Shown here piece by piece: positions 1 through 8,371 of a DNA stretch of 64,000 nucleotides. This stretch comes from Streptomyces cyaneochromogenes (GTDB taxonomy: Bacteria; Actinomycetota; Actinomycetes; Streptomycetales; Streptomycetaceae): contig NZ_CP034539.1 of the NCBI RefSeq assembly GCF_003963535.1, positions 8,742,001-8,806,000 on the forward strand, in the 5' to 3' direction. A program made the translations under genes and the position numbers. The notes beneath the pieces were generated by a model, which ran no database searches, was not told the DNA's origin, and saw nothing but the letters and a program-made list of their open reading frames with translations. Every line of letters starts with the position of its first letter. Position 1 is the stretch's first letter.

Positions 1-2063
1 CCCACCTGGTCCCAGTGGCCGATCAGGTCCCGGTAGAGGGCGCATTCGGCCCGCAGTCGTTCGTGGGTGCCGAGGGTGCAGCGTGGGCCGTCCATGACGA
101 GGACGAGGTCGGCGCGCAGGGCGGAGCTGATCCGGTGGGCGCAGACGATCAGCGTGGACGGGCGGGAGGCGAAGGCCCGTTCGGCGACGGCCTCGGCGCC
201 CGGGTCGAGGTGGCAGGTGGCCTCGTCCAGCAGGACCAGCGGGGCGGGCGGCAGCAGAGCGCGGACGAGGGCGATCAGCTGCCGTTCACCGGCGGAGAGG
301 AGGGCCGGGTTGACGGGCGCGTCGTAGCCACCGAGGCGTTCGACGAGCGGGGCGGCACCGATGGCGTGGACCGCCGCGTCGAGGGCGGGCCGGGTGGCCG
401 TCGGGTGCAGGTAGGCGAGGTTCTCGCGCAGGCTGCCGACGAAAACGTACGCCTCCTGGGGGATCAGGACACGCGATCGGGTGAGCCCGCCGGTGTCCAG
501 GGAGCGGACCGGGACACCGCCCAGCCGTACCTGGCCGGTCTGCGGTTCGAGCACGCCGGCGACGATCGCGGCGAGCGTGGACTTGCCCGCGCCACTGGGG
601 CCGACGACAGCCAGGTGGGTGCCGGACGCGAGGGAGAGGTCGAGGCCCCGGACGACCGGTTCGGCGGACGGGGCGTAGCCGAAGGTGACGCCGCGCAGGT
701 CGACGCGGCCGTCCCGGGGGTGGGTTTCGCGCGGCGCGTCAGACGGCGTCGGCGCGCGCGGTGGTGCGGCGGCCGCGGGTTTGCCCGGGCCGTCGGCGGG
801 TGGGGTGCCGTCCGCTCGGCCGGCGGCCTGTCCGTCGGACGCTCGGAGCGGGGCCGCGACCCGAGCGCTCGCGACCGTCGCGGTACCGGTCACCGGCGCT
901 GCTACAGAGGCCGCCGAGGCCTCGTTCGTCCGCGGTGCTTCGGCCTTCTGCGGCGCTCCGACCGTCCGTGGTGCTTCGGCCTTCTGTGGCAGGTCGTCCG
1001 TCCGCGGCGCTCCGCCCTTCCCCGGCGCCCCGTCCCTCTCCGGCGCCCCGGCCCTCCCGGACCCCCCGGCCGTCCTCGACACCCCCGCTGCTCCCGATGC
1101 CCCCAGCGCCTCAGGACCAGCCGTCTCCAGAATCCGGCCGAGTGTGACCAGCAGCCACAGCCCGCTGCCGCCGAGCCCTTGGACGAATCCGCGCAGGGCC
1201 GGCTGCAGGCTCTGGGCGACGTAGGTCAGCGCGCCCAGGATCGCGCCGGCCGTCACCCCGCTGCGCACCAGCCAGGGCGCCCCGGCCAGGATGAGCACGA
1301 TCGGCAGCCAGCCGCCGACGCCCAGCGCGGCGGTGCGCAACGCGGTGAGGCGGGCCAGGGCGCGGGCCGCGCCCGCCGCCTCGTCGACACGGGCGCCGAC
1401 CCGACGGCGTACGGCTTCCTCGGCGCCGCACGCCGCCACGTCCCGCAGCCCGCCGGCCACCGTGCTCACCTGCTCGGCGATGGCCTCGTCGGCGAGGACG
1501 ACCGCCCGCTGTCGGTCCGCCATCGCCCGCAGGGCCAGCAGGAAGAGGACGAGGCCGGCCAGGAGGGGCGGTACGACGAACAGCAGGAGGGCGGGATCCA
1601 GCGCGGCCAGCCCGAGGCACACGCTCACCGTCGTGACGGTGAAGTTCTGTACGAACATCACGACCGCCCCGTACGACTCGCGGGCGATCTCCACCTGCTC
1701 GGTCAGCCGGGCGACGCCCGCCGTGTCCACGCCCTGCCCGACGCGGGCGGAGTGGTGCAGCGTGCCGGTGGTGGCGAGGGAGACCAGGTCGTCGCGGAAC
1801 GGCTCGACGACACCGGCCAGTTGGAGCGTGACCTGCCGGGTGCCCCACGCGCCGACCAGGACCGCGCAGGCCAGCAGGCCGAGCCAGCCGAAGCCCGCGG
1901 CGCCGCGGCCGGCGAGGAAGCCGTCGTCGACGGCACGGGCGACCAGCCAGCCGGACAGCAGCGCGGGCACGGCCTCGACCAGTGACCAGCCGGCGAGCCG
2001 TACGAACTCCCGGCGCCGCGTGCGCAGCGTGGCGCGCAGCAGGAGCCCCGGTCCGCGGCTCAC
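1..2063 (-). CDS. ramB: Class III lanthipeptide ABC exporter half-transporter (RamB-like), 3' end cut by window edge
   Basis: Half ABC transporter (membrane domain then ATPase), predicted to export the lanthipeptide encoded upstream, as a pair with the preceding RamA-like gene. The GTG start at 2063 overlaps the ramA stop by 4 bp (GTGA), so the two are translationally coupled. The ATPase shows Walker A VVGPSGAGKSTL, signature LSAGERQ and Walker B LVLLDEATCHLD. Between the membrane domain (ending near GRILE) and the ATPase (starting near GRVDLRGVTF) lies an unusual Ala/Pro-rich linker of about 130 residues containing the repeated motif APQKAEAPRT. Half-transporters of this family normally join these domains directly. 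The frame is still open at base 1, so the last residues are missing. Family assignment is firm; the symbol rests on context. Confidence 0.85.
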   Translation of the reverse strand, partial: MSRGPGLLLRATLRTRRREFVRLAGWSLVEAVPALLSGWLVARAVDDGFLAGRGAAGFGWLGLLACAVLVGAWGTRQVTLQLAGVVEPFRDDLVSLATTGTLHHSARVGQGVDTAGVARLTEQVEIARESYGAVVMFVQNFTVTTVSVCLGLAALDPALLLFVVPPLLAGLVLFLLALRAMADRQRAVVLADEAIAEQVSTVAGGLRDVAACGAEEAVRRRVGARVDEAAGAARALARLTALRTAALGVGGWLPIVLILAGAPWLVRSGVTAGAILGALTYVAQSLQPALRGFVQGLGGSGLWLLVTLGRILETAGPEALGASGAAGVSRTAGGSGRAGAPERDGAPGKGGAPRTDDLPQKAEAPRTVGAPQKAEAPRTNEASAASVAAPVTGTATVASARVAAPLRASDGQAAGRADGTPPADGPGKPAAAAPPRAPTPSDAPRETHPRDGRVDLRGVTFGYAPSAEPVVRGLDLSLASGTHLAVVGPSGAGKSTLAAIVAGVLEPQTGQVRLGGVPVRSLDTGGLTRSRVLIPQEAYVFVGSLRENLAYLHPTATRPALDAAVHAIGAAPLVERLGGYDAPVNPALLSAGERQLIALVRALLPPAPLVLLDEATCHLDPGAEAVAERAFASRPSTLIVCAHRISSALRADLVLVMDGPRCTLGTHERLRAECALYRDLIGHWDQV

Positions 2064-3796
2064 CACCCGCCTCCGTCACGCCCCGGTCCGTCCTGCGCCC
2101 GGAGCACCGCCCGATACCCCGCCTGCGCCCACAGCTCCCGATGCGTGCCCACCCCCCGCACCCGCCCCGCCTCGAGCCAGACGACCACGTCCGCGCGGGC
2201 GGCCGTGGAGGCGCGGTGGGTGACGACGAGGCGGGTGCGACGGGCGAGGGGGCCGGTGCCGGTGAGGGCCTGGCCGATGTGGTGCTCGGTGACGGTGTCG
2301 AGGCTGGCCGTCACGTCGTCGAGCACCAGGAGGCGGCCGTACGGCGCGGACTGGACGAACGCGCGGGCCAGGCCGACGCGTTGGGTCTCGCCGCCGGACA
2401 GCGGCGCGGCGGCGAGAGGGGTGCCGTACCCCTCGGGCATGGTCCGGACGAACGCGTCGGCGCGTGCCGCGGTGGCCCCCGCACGCACCTCCCCGCCCCT
2501 GGGTGTGCGCGGCCCGAACCCGATGGCGTCGGCGAAGGTCTCGCCGAGCAGCACCGGGCGTTCGAAGCCGTAGGCGACGGCCTGCCGCAACTCCGCGCGG
2601 TCCACGGCGCGCAGGGGCACGCCGTCGAGCCGTACGTCGCCCTCGTCCGGGTCGGCGAGCCGTCCGGCCAGCGCGGCCAGCAGGGACTTGCCGGACCCGG
2701 AGCGTCCCACGACGGCGGTCAGCGCGCCCGCCGGCACGTCCAGGTCGACCGAGTCCAGCGCGGCGTGGCCCGCGGCGTTGCGTACCGTGACACCACGGAA
2801 CTCCAGCCGCCCGCTGCCTCCGGAGGGCAGGCGCGCACCGCCGTACGCCATCGCGGGCTCGGCGAGCACCTCGGCGATGCGCCCCGCGGTGGCGCGTGCG
2901 AAGGCCAGCCGGTGCACCGAGGACACCAGCGAACTCACTCCGGTGGCCAGGAGCACGTAGCCGCTCGCGGCGAGCATCTGACCCGGTGTGATGCGGCCCT
3001 GGGCGAGTCCCAGTCCGGCCACGGCCAGCACGGCGACCTCCAGGAGGGGGACGATCGCGGCGTCGCGTGCGGAGACCCGGGCGAAGGCGCGCCACATGCC
3101 CAGGCCGTGGCGGTGGAGCTCCGGCAGGGGGGCCAGGACCCGCTCGGCCTCGCGGGCCGTGGTTCCGGCGGCCGTGATGGTGCGGATGCCGGTGAGGGCG
3201 TCGACGAACCGGGTGGCGATGTCGCCCTGCGTGGCGAAGTAGCGGTCGTTGAGGTCGGAGACGTCGCGGACGAAGGCGCGGACCATGAGGACGACCAGGG
3301 GCAGTCCGGCCAGGAAGGTGAGGCACAGCCAGGGGTCGATGAGGGCCAGGGCCACCACGGCCCCGACCGGGGGGACCAGTTCGGTCACCGCCCACACCAG
3401 GCCCGAGGGGGCGCTGCCGGCCCGGGCGGTGTTGCCCACCAGACGGGCCACCAGGTCGCCGGGGGTGTGCCGGCGGGCGGCCGGGGCGCCCAGGTCGAGT
3501 ACATGGCCGAGCAGGGTGTGGCGCAGCCATGCCGTGCAGCGGGCGTTGGCCACGGCGCCCGCGTAGTCGTCCGCCGTGTCACACACCACCAGCAGCGCGA
3601 CGGTGACGGCGGACAGGGCCAGCCACAGTGTCGTGTCGCCGCGCCCGAGCACGGCGTCCACCGTGCGGCCCACGACTGCGGGCAGTGCGATGTAGGCCCC
3701 CGCCAGCAGGAGGGACACGGCGGCCTGGAACACACCCCACGCACCGCCTCGCCGGACCGTCGCCAGCAGCAGGCGGTCCGCCGCGCGTCGCTCCAC
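2060..3796 (-). CDS. ramA: Class III lanthipeptide ABC exporter half-transporter (RamA-like)
   Basis: A 578-residue half ABC transporter: an N-terminal six-helix membrane domain (about residues 15-310) and a C-terminal ATPase with Walker A VVGRSGSGKSLLAA, signature LSGGETQRVGLARA and Walker B LLVLDDVTASLD. The Walker B aspartate is followed by Asp rather than the usual catalytic Glu, so this half may be hydrolytically impaired; its partner keeps DEA. The start is GTG at 3796, preceded by GGGAGC. It lies 78 bp after the precursor gene, and that gap contains a strong stem-loop. Expected role is secretion of the modified peptide with RamB. Confidence 0.88.
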   Translation of the reverse strand: MERRAADRLLLATVRRGGAWGVFQAAVSLLLAGAYIALPAVVGRTVDAVLGRGDTTLWLALSAVTVALLVVCDTADDYAGAVANARCTAWLRHTLLGHVLDLGAPAARRHTPGDLVARLVGNTARAGSAPSGLVWAVTELVPPVGAVVALALIDPWLCLTFLAGLPLVVLMVRAFVRDVSDLNDRYFATQGDIATRFVDALTGIRTITAAGTTAREAERVLAPLPELHRHGLGMWRAFARVSARDAAIVPLLEVAVLAVAGLGLAQGRITPGQMLAASGYVLLATGVSSLVSSVHRLAFARATAGRIAEVLAEPAMAYGGARLPSGGSGRLEFRGVTVRNAAGHAALDSVDLDVPAGALTAVVGRSGSGKSLLAALAGRLADPDEGDVRLDGVPLRAVDRAELRQAVAYGFERPVLLGETFADAIGFGPRTPRGGEVRAGATAARADAFVRTMPEGYGTPLAAAPLSGGETQRVGLARAFVQSAPYGRLLVLDDVTASLDTVTEHHIGQALTGTGPLARRTRLVVTHRASTAARADVVVWLEAGRVRGVGTHRELWAQAGYRAVLRAQDGPGRDGGGW

Positions 3797-3834
3797 CGGC
3801 TGCTCCCGTCGTCGTACGGTTCCGGCGAAATGAG

Positions 3835-3861
3835 GGCGGGGGCGCGCGAAGTGCCCCCGCC
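3835..3861 (-). terminator. Stem-loop between precursor and exporter genes (attenuator)
   Basis: Perfect 9-bp arms GGCGGGGGC (3835-3843) and GCCCCCGCC (3853-3861) with a 9-nt loop, 13 bp after the precursor stop codon and upstream of ramA. It has no U-tract. In lantibiotic operons a leaky terminator at this position makes precursor mRNA more abundant than transporter mRNA; that role is inferred here. Confidence 0.6.
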
Positions 3862-3874
3862 GTATGGGTGGGTA

Positions 3875-4006
3875 CTAGCAGAGCAGCAGGCTGAGGCCGC
3901 TTCCGCCGCCACCACCACCGCAGCCCTTGCTCGCACGGCTTCCGGGCGGCGGAGCGTATCCGGTCTCCGACTCGATGGTCAGACCCTGCAGTTCGAGGAG
4001 CGACAT
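3875..4006 (-). CDS. SapB-like class III lanthipeptide precursor, 43 aa
   Basis: A small gene read directly from the sequence: ATG at 4006, TAG at 3877-3875. It begins MSLLELQGLTIESETG, with the LLELQ leader motif of class III precursors (compare LFDLQ in RamS). It ends PGSRASKGC, then six glycines, then SGLSLLLC with Cys43 last. Two ring-forming patterns are visible: Ser23-x2-Ser26-x2-Cys29 and Ser36-x2-Ser39-x3-Cys43. The second fits the labionin/lanthionine pattern of class III synthetases; the first is one residue short. GSRAS matches the start of mature SapB, so the mature peptide may begin near Pro21/Gly22 (about 22 residues). It sits 7 bp after ramC with an ideal ribosome binding site. 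Confident as a precursor; the ring pattern is inferred. Confidence 0.88.
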   Translation of the reverse strand: MSLLELQGLTIESETGYAPPPGSRASKGCGGGGGGSGLSLLLC

Positions 4007-4013
4007 GGGGTGC

Positions 4014-4025
4014 TCACCTCCTTTC
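4014..4025 (-). promoter_or_regulatory. Perfect Shine-Dalgarno for the precursor, inside the ramC stop
   Basis: On the minus strand this reads GAAAGGAGGTGA, fully complementary to the 3' end of 16S rRNA. Its final TGA is the ramC stop codon. GGAGG lies 10 nt before the precursor ATG. Such a complete match is rare and fits very high translation of the precursor relative to ramC. Confidence 0.85.
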
Positions 4026-6647
4026 TCGAATCTCCGTGGGGACGGGCAGGTCATGAGCGGGCCGCAGGACCGGTGCCAGGAACGGCAGTCCGGTGGGCCC
4101 GGAGTGGAAGGCGGCGCCCAGGGCCAGCAGGACGCCCGCGGTGCCGGTGGCCAGGTCCATGGACAGCCGCAGCAACTGCTCGCCGGGGAAGGCGAGTCGG
4201 CCGTCGAGGACGCAGGCGTGGCGTTCCAGGTGGCGTACGTGATCCGCGATCACGGGGTCGCGCGCGGCGGCCGTGCCGGGCGGGTGCGCGCGGCTGAGGT
4301 GGAGGATCATTCCGGCGACGCCGTCGAAGAGCCCGGGTTCGATGTAGAAGGGCGCCCGCGCGGCCCTGCGGATCGCCTCGGCGGCGGCGACGAACTGGTC
4401 GTCCTCGCGGTGGGCCAGGTACTCGTCGAGGACCATGCCGATGCCCACGCTGCCGTCGGCGAGATAGGGCATGGTGCGCCAGCCCTCGTTCACCTCCATC
4501 GACCCGTCCGCGCGCACGAGGCAGCGGCGCAGGTCCTGGCGGAGCGCGGTGGCGGCCAGGTCGAGGAGCGCCGGGTCGGCGCCGTGCCCGTACCGGAGGC
4601 TGTGCTCGTACAGGCGCAGGAACAGCAGCGCGGGCCCGGACGAGCCGTACATCAGCCCCGCTCTCGGGTGCGTGCCGCCGCTGGTCTCCGGCGGGCCGTC
4701 GGCCGGGCCCAGCCGGTCGGCGACGGCCTGCGCCACGTGCAGGGCCGCGTCACGGCAGGTGGCGTCGTCGAGGGCGGTCGCGAAGTGCAGCAGGTTGAGC
4801 CCGATGCCGGACAGGCCGCCCTTGAGGTCCAGGGCCAGCCTCTCCCACTGTTCGCCCAGGCACATGTCGAGGACCTTGACGGCCTCCTCGTGGTGACCGA
4901 GGCGCTCCAGGACGTACGCGACGCCGTGCAGGCCGTCGTAGAAGCCGAGGTGGGTTCCGGGCTCGGGGTGGAGCGCGTGCCGGATCAGCCAGTCCTCGTG
5001 GTCGGGCCGGCGTCCGGCGCCGGTCACGTCCAGCGCGTACAGCACGCCCGCCGCGCCGTGGGCCATGCCGAGGCCGCCGCCCGGGTAGCCGAACTGCTCG
5101 ATGTCGCCCGGGAAGAGCCGGTCGTGGCGCTCGGGGGTGGCGGTGGCGAGGACGGCGTCGGTCATCGAGGTGCGGGCGCGCAGCCAGCCGGAGTGGTCGG
5201 GCTTGAGAAGGGGACCGTCGTCCGCTCCCGCGGCGATCCCGCCGTCACCGGTGAGCGTGCGGACCGCCTCGTCGAGGAACTCCCGGGGGACCGGGAAAAG
5301 CCGGGCGGCCTCCCTGGCGAGTTGCCCGGCCTTGCCGCCGTCCAGGTCGATGAGGCCCGTCAGCGGCAGGAAGAGGAAGATCCTCAGACAGGCCAGCGCG
5401 TACCGGTCGATGTCGAAGCCGGTCGCGCCGCTCGGCGCCATGAAGCCCGGGGCCGCGAGGACTTGGTGCCCGGTCTCCGCCACGTCCGACGCGCCCTCGA
5501 AGTCGATCAGCACCACCCTGCCGTCGGGGCGGAGCAGGATGTTGTAGGTGTGCACGTCGCCGATGACGATGCCCCGCTCATGGACTTCGGCGACCGCATC
5601 CTCCACCTGCCGGTGCAGGCCGAGGGCCCAGGCGGTGTAGTCGGCGTAGGCCGCCGCGTCGGCGTCGAGGGAGGCCGGTGGATACTTCTCGACGAACACC
5701 TCGTGCAGGGCCCTTCCCTCGATGAACTCCTCGACGAGGAAGCGGTGCCCGCCCAGCTCGAAGTGGTCGCGGAGCCCGGGTACGCAGCTCAGGCCGCGCA
5801 GCCGGGCCAGGGCCGCCCGCTCGCGTTCCAGCCGGGTGACGGCGTCCGCGCCGTCGGGCGTGAGCCCGGCGTGGGGCCGCGCCTCCTTCAGGACGACACG
5901 TTCCTGGGTGCGGGTGTCGACACCGGCGTACAGCCCACCGCCGTTGGAGAAGTGCAGCGCCTTCTCGATGCGGTAGGGCAGGTCGGCGACGGTGGTCCGG
6001 CGGCTTTCGGCGAGATGCGGTTCGAGGAACGCGGGCAGGTCCACCCACTCCGGCATCCGGAAGGTGGGGCCGCGTACGTCGGGGACCAGACGGCCGGACG
6101 GGTCCGCAACCGCCTGCTCCAGCACCCCGCCGGGCGAGACGCAGTACCGGTCGGCGAAGGCGCCGTACCTGACGTACAGCGGACCGGCACCCCAGCGCAG
6201 GTCGCTGAGGATGTGCGGCCCCGGCAGACCGTCGAGGACGGTGCCGAGCTCGGTGAGGACACGCTCGCACTGGGCCTCGTCCACGGGGTAGACGGTCACG
6301 AACTTCCCGCTGGAGCCGCGGTGCGCGTACTTCGCGTTGGCGAGGTACAGGGTGTCCAGGCCGGGCAGGAACTTGAAGGCGATACGGCGCGGGATGCAGT
6401 AGTCCCACACCGCGTCCAGGATGCTCTGGGCGTTGTCCGGACACGCCGAGACGTGGATCTTCCAGCCCTGTGGGGGGAGTTCCGCGTCGGTGGGACGGCA
6501 GGCCACCCAGTCGCCGAGTTCCTTGCGCGTCCACGACGAGGGAAGGGGGCGCAGGGTCTGGCGGAAGTGCCCACGCGTCCGGCCATGGGACGGCGTGTCG
6601 TAGAAATGCGGGTGAGTGAGGCAGTAGATCTCGTACCGCTTGTCCAC
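4014..6647 (-). CDS. ramC: Class III lanthionine synthetase (RamC-like, LanKC)
   Basis: An 877-residue three-domain enzyme that phosphorylates, dehydrates and cyclises the precursor. The start is GTG at 6647 (VDKRYEIYCLTHPHFYDTP, matching the family start), preceded by GGGAGG; the frame is open further upstream but looks non-coding there. The N-terminal lyase-like region is followed by a Ser/Thr-kinase-like domain with a VVLKEA lysine, a GDVHTYNILL catalytic loop and an IDFEGA (DFG-like) motif. The C-terminal LanC-like domain has GMAHGAAGVLYAL and LMYGSSGPALLFL, where zinc-binding LanC enzymes have Cys-containing SWCYG; lack of the zinc ligands is typical of class III. Length is close to S. 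coelicolor RamC. It is first in the ramC-precursor-ramA-ramB order. Confidence 0.92.
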   Translation of the reverse strand: MDKRYEIYCLTHPHFYDTPSHGRTRGHFRQTLRPLPSSWTRKELGDWVACRPTDAELPPQGWKIHVSACPDNAQSILDAVWDYCIPRRIAFKFLPGLDTLYLANAKYAHRGSSGKFVTVYPVDEAQCERVLTELGTVLDGLPGPHILSDLRWGAGPLYVRYGAFADRYCVSPGGVLEQAVADPSGRLVPDVRGPTFRMPEWVDLPAFLEPHLAESRRTTVADLPYRIEKALHFSNGGGLYAGVDTRTQERVVLKEARPHAGLTPDGADAVTRLERERAALARLRGLSCVPGLRDHFELGGHRFLVEEFIEGRALHEVFVEKYPPASLDADAAAYADYTAWALGLHRQVEDAVAEVHERGIVIGDVHTYNILLRPDGRVVLIDFEGASDVAETGHQVLAAPGFMAPSGATGFDIDRYALACLRIFLFLPLTGLIDLDGGKAGQLAREAARLFPVPREFLDEAVRTLTGDGGIAAGADDGPLLKPDHSGWLRARTSMTDAVLATATPERHDRLFPGDIEQFGYPGGGLGMAHGAAGVLYALDVTGAGRRPDHEDWLIRHALHPEPGTHLGFYDGLHGVAYVLERLGHHEEAVKVLDMCLGEQWERLALDLKGGLSGIGLNLLHFATALDDATCRDAALHVAQAVADRLGPADGPPETSGGTHPRAGLMYGSSGPALLFLRLYEHSLRYGHGADPALLDLAATALRQDLRRCLVRADGSMEVNEGWRTMPYLADGSVGIGMVLDEYLAHREDDQFVAAAEAIRRAARAPFYIEPGLFDGVAGMILHLSRAHPPGTAAARDPVIADHVRHLERHACVLDGRLAFPGEQLLRLSMDLATGTAGVLLALGAAFHSGPTGLPFLAPVLRPAHDLPVPTEIRERR

Positions 6648-6736
6648 GGAAAGCCTCCCGCGGGGGACGAGCTGACGGTGGGTCGGGCCGCCTGGTCCGC
6701 GTCGCTCACCTCTCACGATGACAGAACAGGGGAGGA

Positions 6737-6749
6737 CGAACATCGTTCG
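6737..6749. promoter_or_regulatory. Palindrome upstream of ramC, candidate operator
   Basis: CGAAC-ATC-GTTCG, perfect 5-bp arms, about 90 bp upstream of the ramC start in the 181-bp gap after the SDR gene. A second, looser dyad GATTCG...CGAATC lies at 6771-6797. Either could bind a regulator of the ram operon (a RamR-type protein in the known system), but no consensus was confirmed and ramR is not in the window. Confidence 0.3.
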
Positions 6750-6828
6750 ACTGTCACCGCAGGACCATGAGATTCGCACGGCCCGTCTGGACGAATCACA
6801 CGGTCCGCGGTGCTGCCCAAGGGGTCGG

Positions 6829-7656
6829 TCAGGCGGCCGGGCTCGGTGCGCCGGCGCGCAGGACCGCGACGACACCGCCGTCGACGAGGAGGTCGGTGCC
6901 GCTGACGAAGCCCGAGTCCGGGCCGAGCAGGAACGCGGCCGCGGCCGCGATGTCGGCCGGTGTGCCCAGCCGTCCGGTGGCCGAGGCGTCGACCATCGCG
7001 CGCATCGCGGTGCCGCTGTCGCCCGTCAGTTCCTGCTGTCCCATGGGGGTGGAGATGACGCCGGGACTGATCGAGTTGATCCGGGCACCGCGCCTGCCCC
7101 ACGTGCCGGCGGCCGCCTGGACGTGCAGGTGGTTGGCGCGCTTGGCGAGGCCGTAACCGACGGCACCCGAGGTCACCTCGCTGACGAACGGCAGATCGAG
7201 CAGTTCGTCGACGGGCGTGCGGGCCAGGACCCGCTCCTGCTCGGCGTCGAGGGGAGCGGCCAGATGCCCGGCCATGCTGGAGATGACGACACCCGCCCCG
7301 CCGGGCGCGATCACCCGTGCGAACTCCTCCAAGGTCAGGGCCACGCCCAGCAGATCGACGGCGAGGATCGCCGCGGCGGGCGCCTGTACGGGGGAGAGGC
7401 CCGCGGTGTGGACGACCTCGGTGACGCTGCCGAGTTCCGCCGCCAGGTCGGCGAGGGCGGCCACCGAAGCGCGCGAGGAGACGTCGACGGGGGACGTGAC
7501 GACGTCGTGTCCCTCGCCGCGCAGCGCCTGTGCCGTGGTGCTCAGCACCTGCTCGTCGACATCGGCGAGCAGCACCTTCCTGCCCGGACCCTGCCGCCGG
7601 GCGATGCTCTGCCCCATTCCGCCGACACCGATGACGACCAGCACGTTCCTCGCCAT
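6829..7656 (-). CDS. Short-chain dehydrogenase/reductase
   Basis: A 275-residue SDR-family NAD(P)-dependent oxidoreductase. The Rossmann start VLVVIGVGGMGQSIA replaces the usual TGxxxGxG pattern with a GxGGMG loop. The acidic residue after strand 2 (LLADVD) favours NAD. The catalytic Ser region VVISSMAGH, the active-site YGLAKRAN (YxxxK) and the later SPGVISTPM segment are all present. The substrate is unknown. It is divergent from a TetR regulator with a palindromic operator between them, so the TetR protein probably controls it. ATG at 7656 follows GGAG. Confidence 0.85.
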   Translation of the reverse strand: MARNVLVVIGVGGMGQSIARRQGPGRKVLLADVDEQVLSTTAQALRGEGHDVVTSPVDVSSRASVAALADLAAELGSVTEVVHTAGLSPVQAPAAAILAVDLLGVALTLEEFARVIAPGGAGVVISSMAGHLAAPLDAEQERVLARTPVDELLDLPFVSEVTSGAVGYGLAKRANHLHVQAAAGTWGRRGARINSISPGVISTPMGQQELTGDSGTAMRAMVDASATGRLGTPADIAAAAAFLLGPDSGFVSGTDLLVDGGVVAVLRAGAPSPAA

Positions 7657-7711
7657 GAGGAGCTCTCCCTCCGCCGCGTACGGATCTCTCCCGGGCCAAT
7701 TACATTACGAT

Positions 7712-7727
7712 CCGTTCCGTAACGGAA
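7712..7727. promoter_or_regulatory. Palindromic operator between SDR and TetR genes
   Basis: Two nested dyads share this spot: CCGTT-CCGT-AACGG (7712-7725) and TTCCG-TAA-CGGAA (7715-7727). They sit in the 91-bp divergent gap, 21 bp before the TetR start. This is the classic position for a TetR autoregulatory operator that also controls the divergent dehydrogenase. Confidence 0.65.
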
Positions 7728-7747
7728 GGCTACACCTGGCCTCTACG

Positions 7748-8371
7748 ATGGGTGCCATGGGAGAGGTACGCCGGCGAGGCCGGCCCCGCAGCGCGACAGC
7801 CGACCGGGCCATCCTCGAAGCGACGCGGGAACTGCTCGTCGAGAACGGCTACGCCGCACTGTCGATGGAAGGCGTGGCGGCGCGGACCGGCGTGGGAAAG
7901 CCGACCGTGTACCGGCGTTGGCCCTCCAAGGGCGCTCTCGTCGCCGAAGCGGTCAACCACGGCTTCCTGGCCGCCGCGCCCGGACGCGGCGTCGATCCGC
8001 CCGACACCGGCGACATCGAGGCCGACATCCGCGAGTGGCTGCGGGGGTACGCGGCGCTGGCCGCGGACCCCCGCCACACCCCCCTCGTCCTCGCCCTGAC
8101 CGCCGCCGCGGCGGAGAACCCGCAGGATGCCGAGGTCCTCTACCAGCAGCTCACCGGCCCCCGGCACGAGGCTCTCGTGGCGCGGCTGCGCCGCGGTGTG
8201 GACGCCGGCCAGGTGCGTGCGGACGCCGACCTGGACGCCGTCGCCGACGCCGTCACCGGGGCGCTGCTGTATCAGCTCCTGACCGGAAACGCCGCCGCGT
8301 CGGAGCGGCGGGCGGCCGCGCTGGTCGGCATCCTCCTCGACGGGCTTCGCGCCGGCCCCGGTGCCGCCTGA
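7748..8371 (+). CDS. TetR-family transcriptional regulator
   Basis: A 207-residue TetR/AcrR-type repressor. A basic RRRGRPR segment precedes the N-terminal helix-turn-helix with VAARTGVGKPTVYRRW, followed by an all-helical ligand domain ending in a C-terminal LVGILLDGL helix. Two in-frame ATG codons occur (7748 and 7757); the first was used but there is no strong Shine-Dalgarno for either. It is divergent from the SDR gene across a palindromic operator, so it most likely represses itself and that gene. The ligand is unknown. Confidence 0.87.
   Translation: MGAMGEVRRRGRPRSATADRAILEATRELLVENGYAALSMEGVAARTGVGKPTVYRRWPSKGALVAEAVNHGFLAAAPGRGVDPPDTGDIEADIREWLRGYAALAADPRHTPLVLALTAAAAENPQDAEVLYQQLTGPRHEALVARLRRGVDAGQVRADADLDAVADAVTGALLYQLLTGNAAASERRAAALVGILLDGLRAGPGAA

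Noticed and set aside
934-986. Tandem repeats in the ramB linker as a CRISPR-like array
   Set aside because: In frame, inside a coding region, 36-bp period with Ala/Pro-rich translation; a protein repeat.
15-1985. 656-codon open frame on the plus strand opposite ramB
   Set aside because: It is antisense to a clear ABC transporter; its product is Arg/Gly/Ala-rich with no motif, as expected for a high-GC shadow frame.
3927-6770. 947-codon open frame antisense to ramC
   Set aside because: The minus-strand frame holds complete kinase and cyclase motifs; the plus-strand product is low-complexity Val/Gly/Ala/Arg.
7217-8371. 384-codon version of the TetR gene starting inside the SDR gene
   Set aside because: The added part is antisense to the SDR; the family start lies at 7748 just after the operator.
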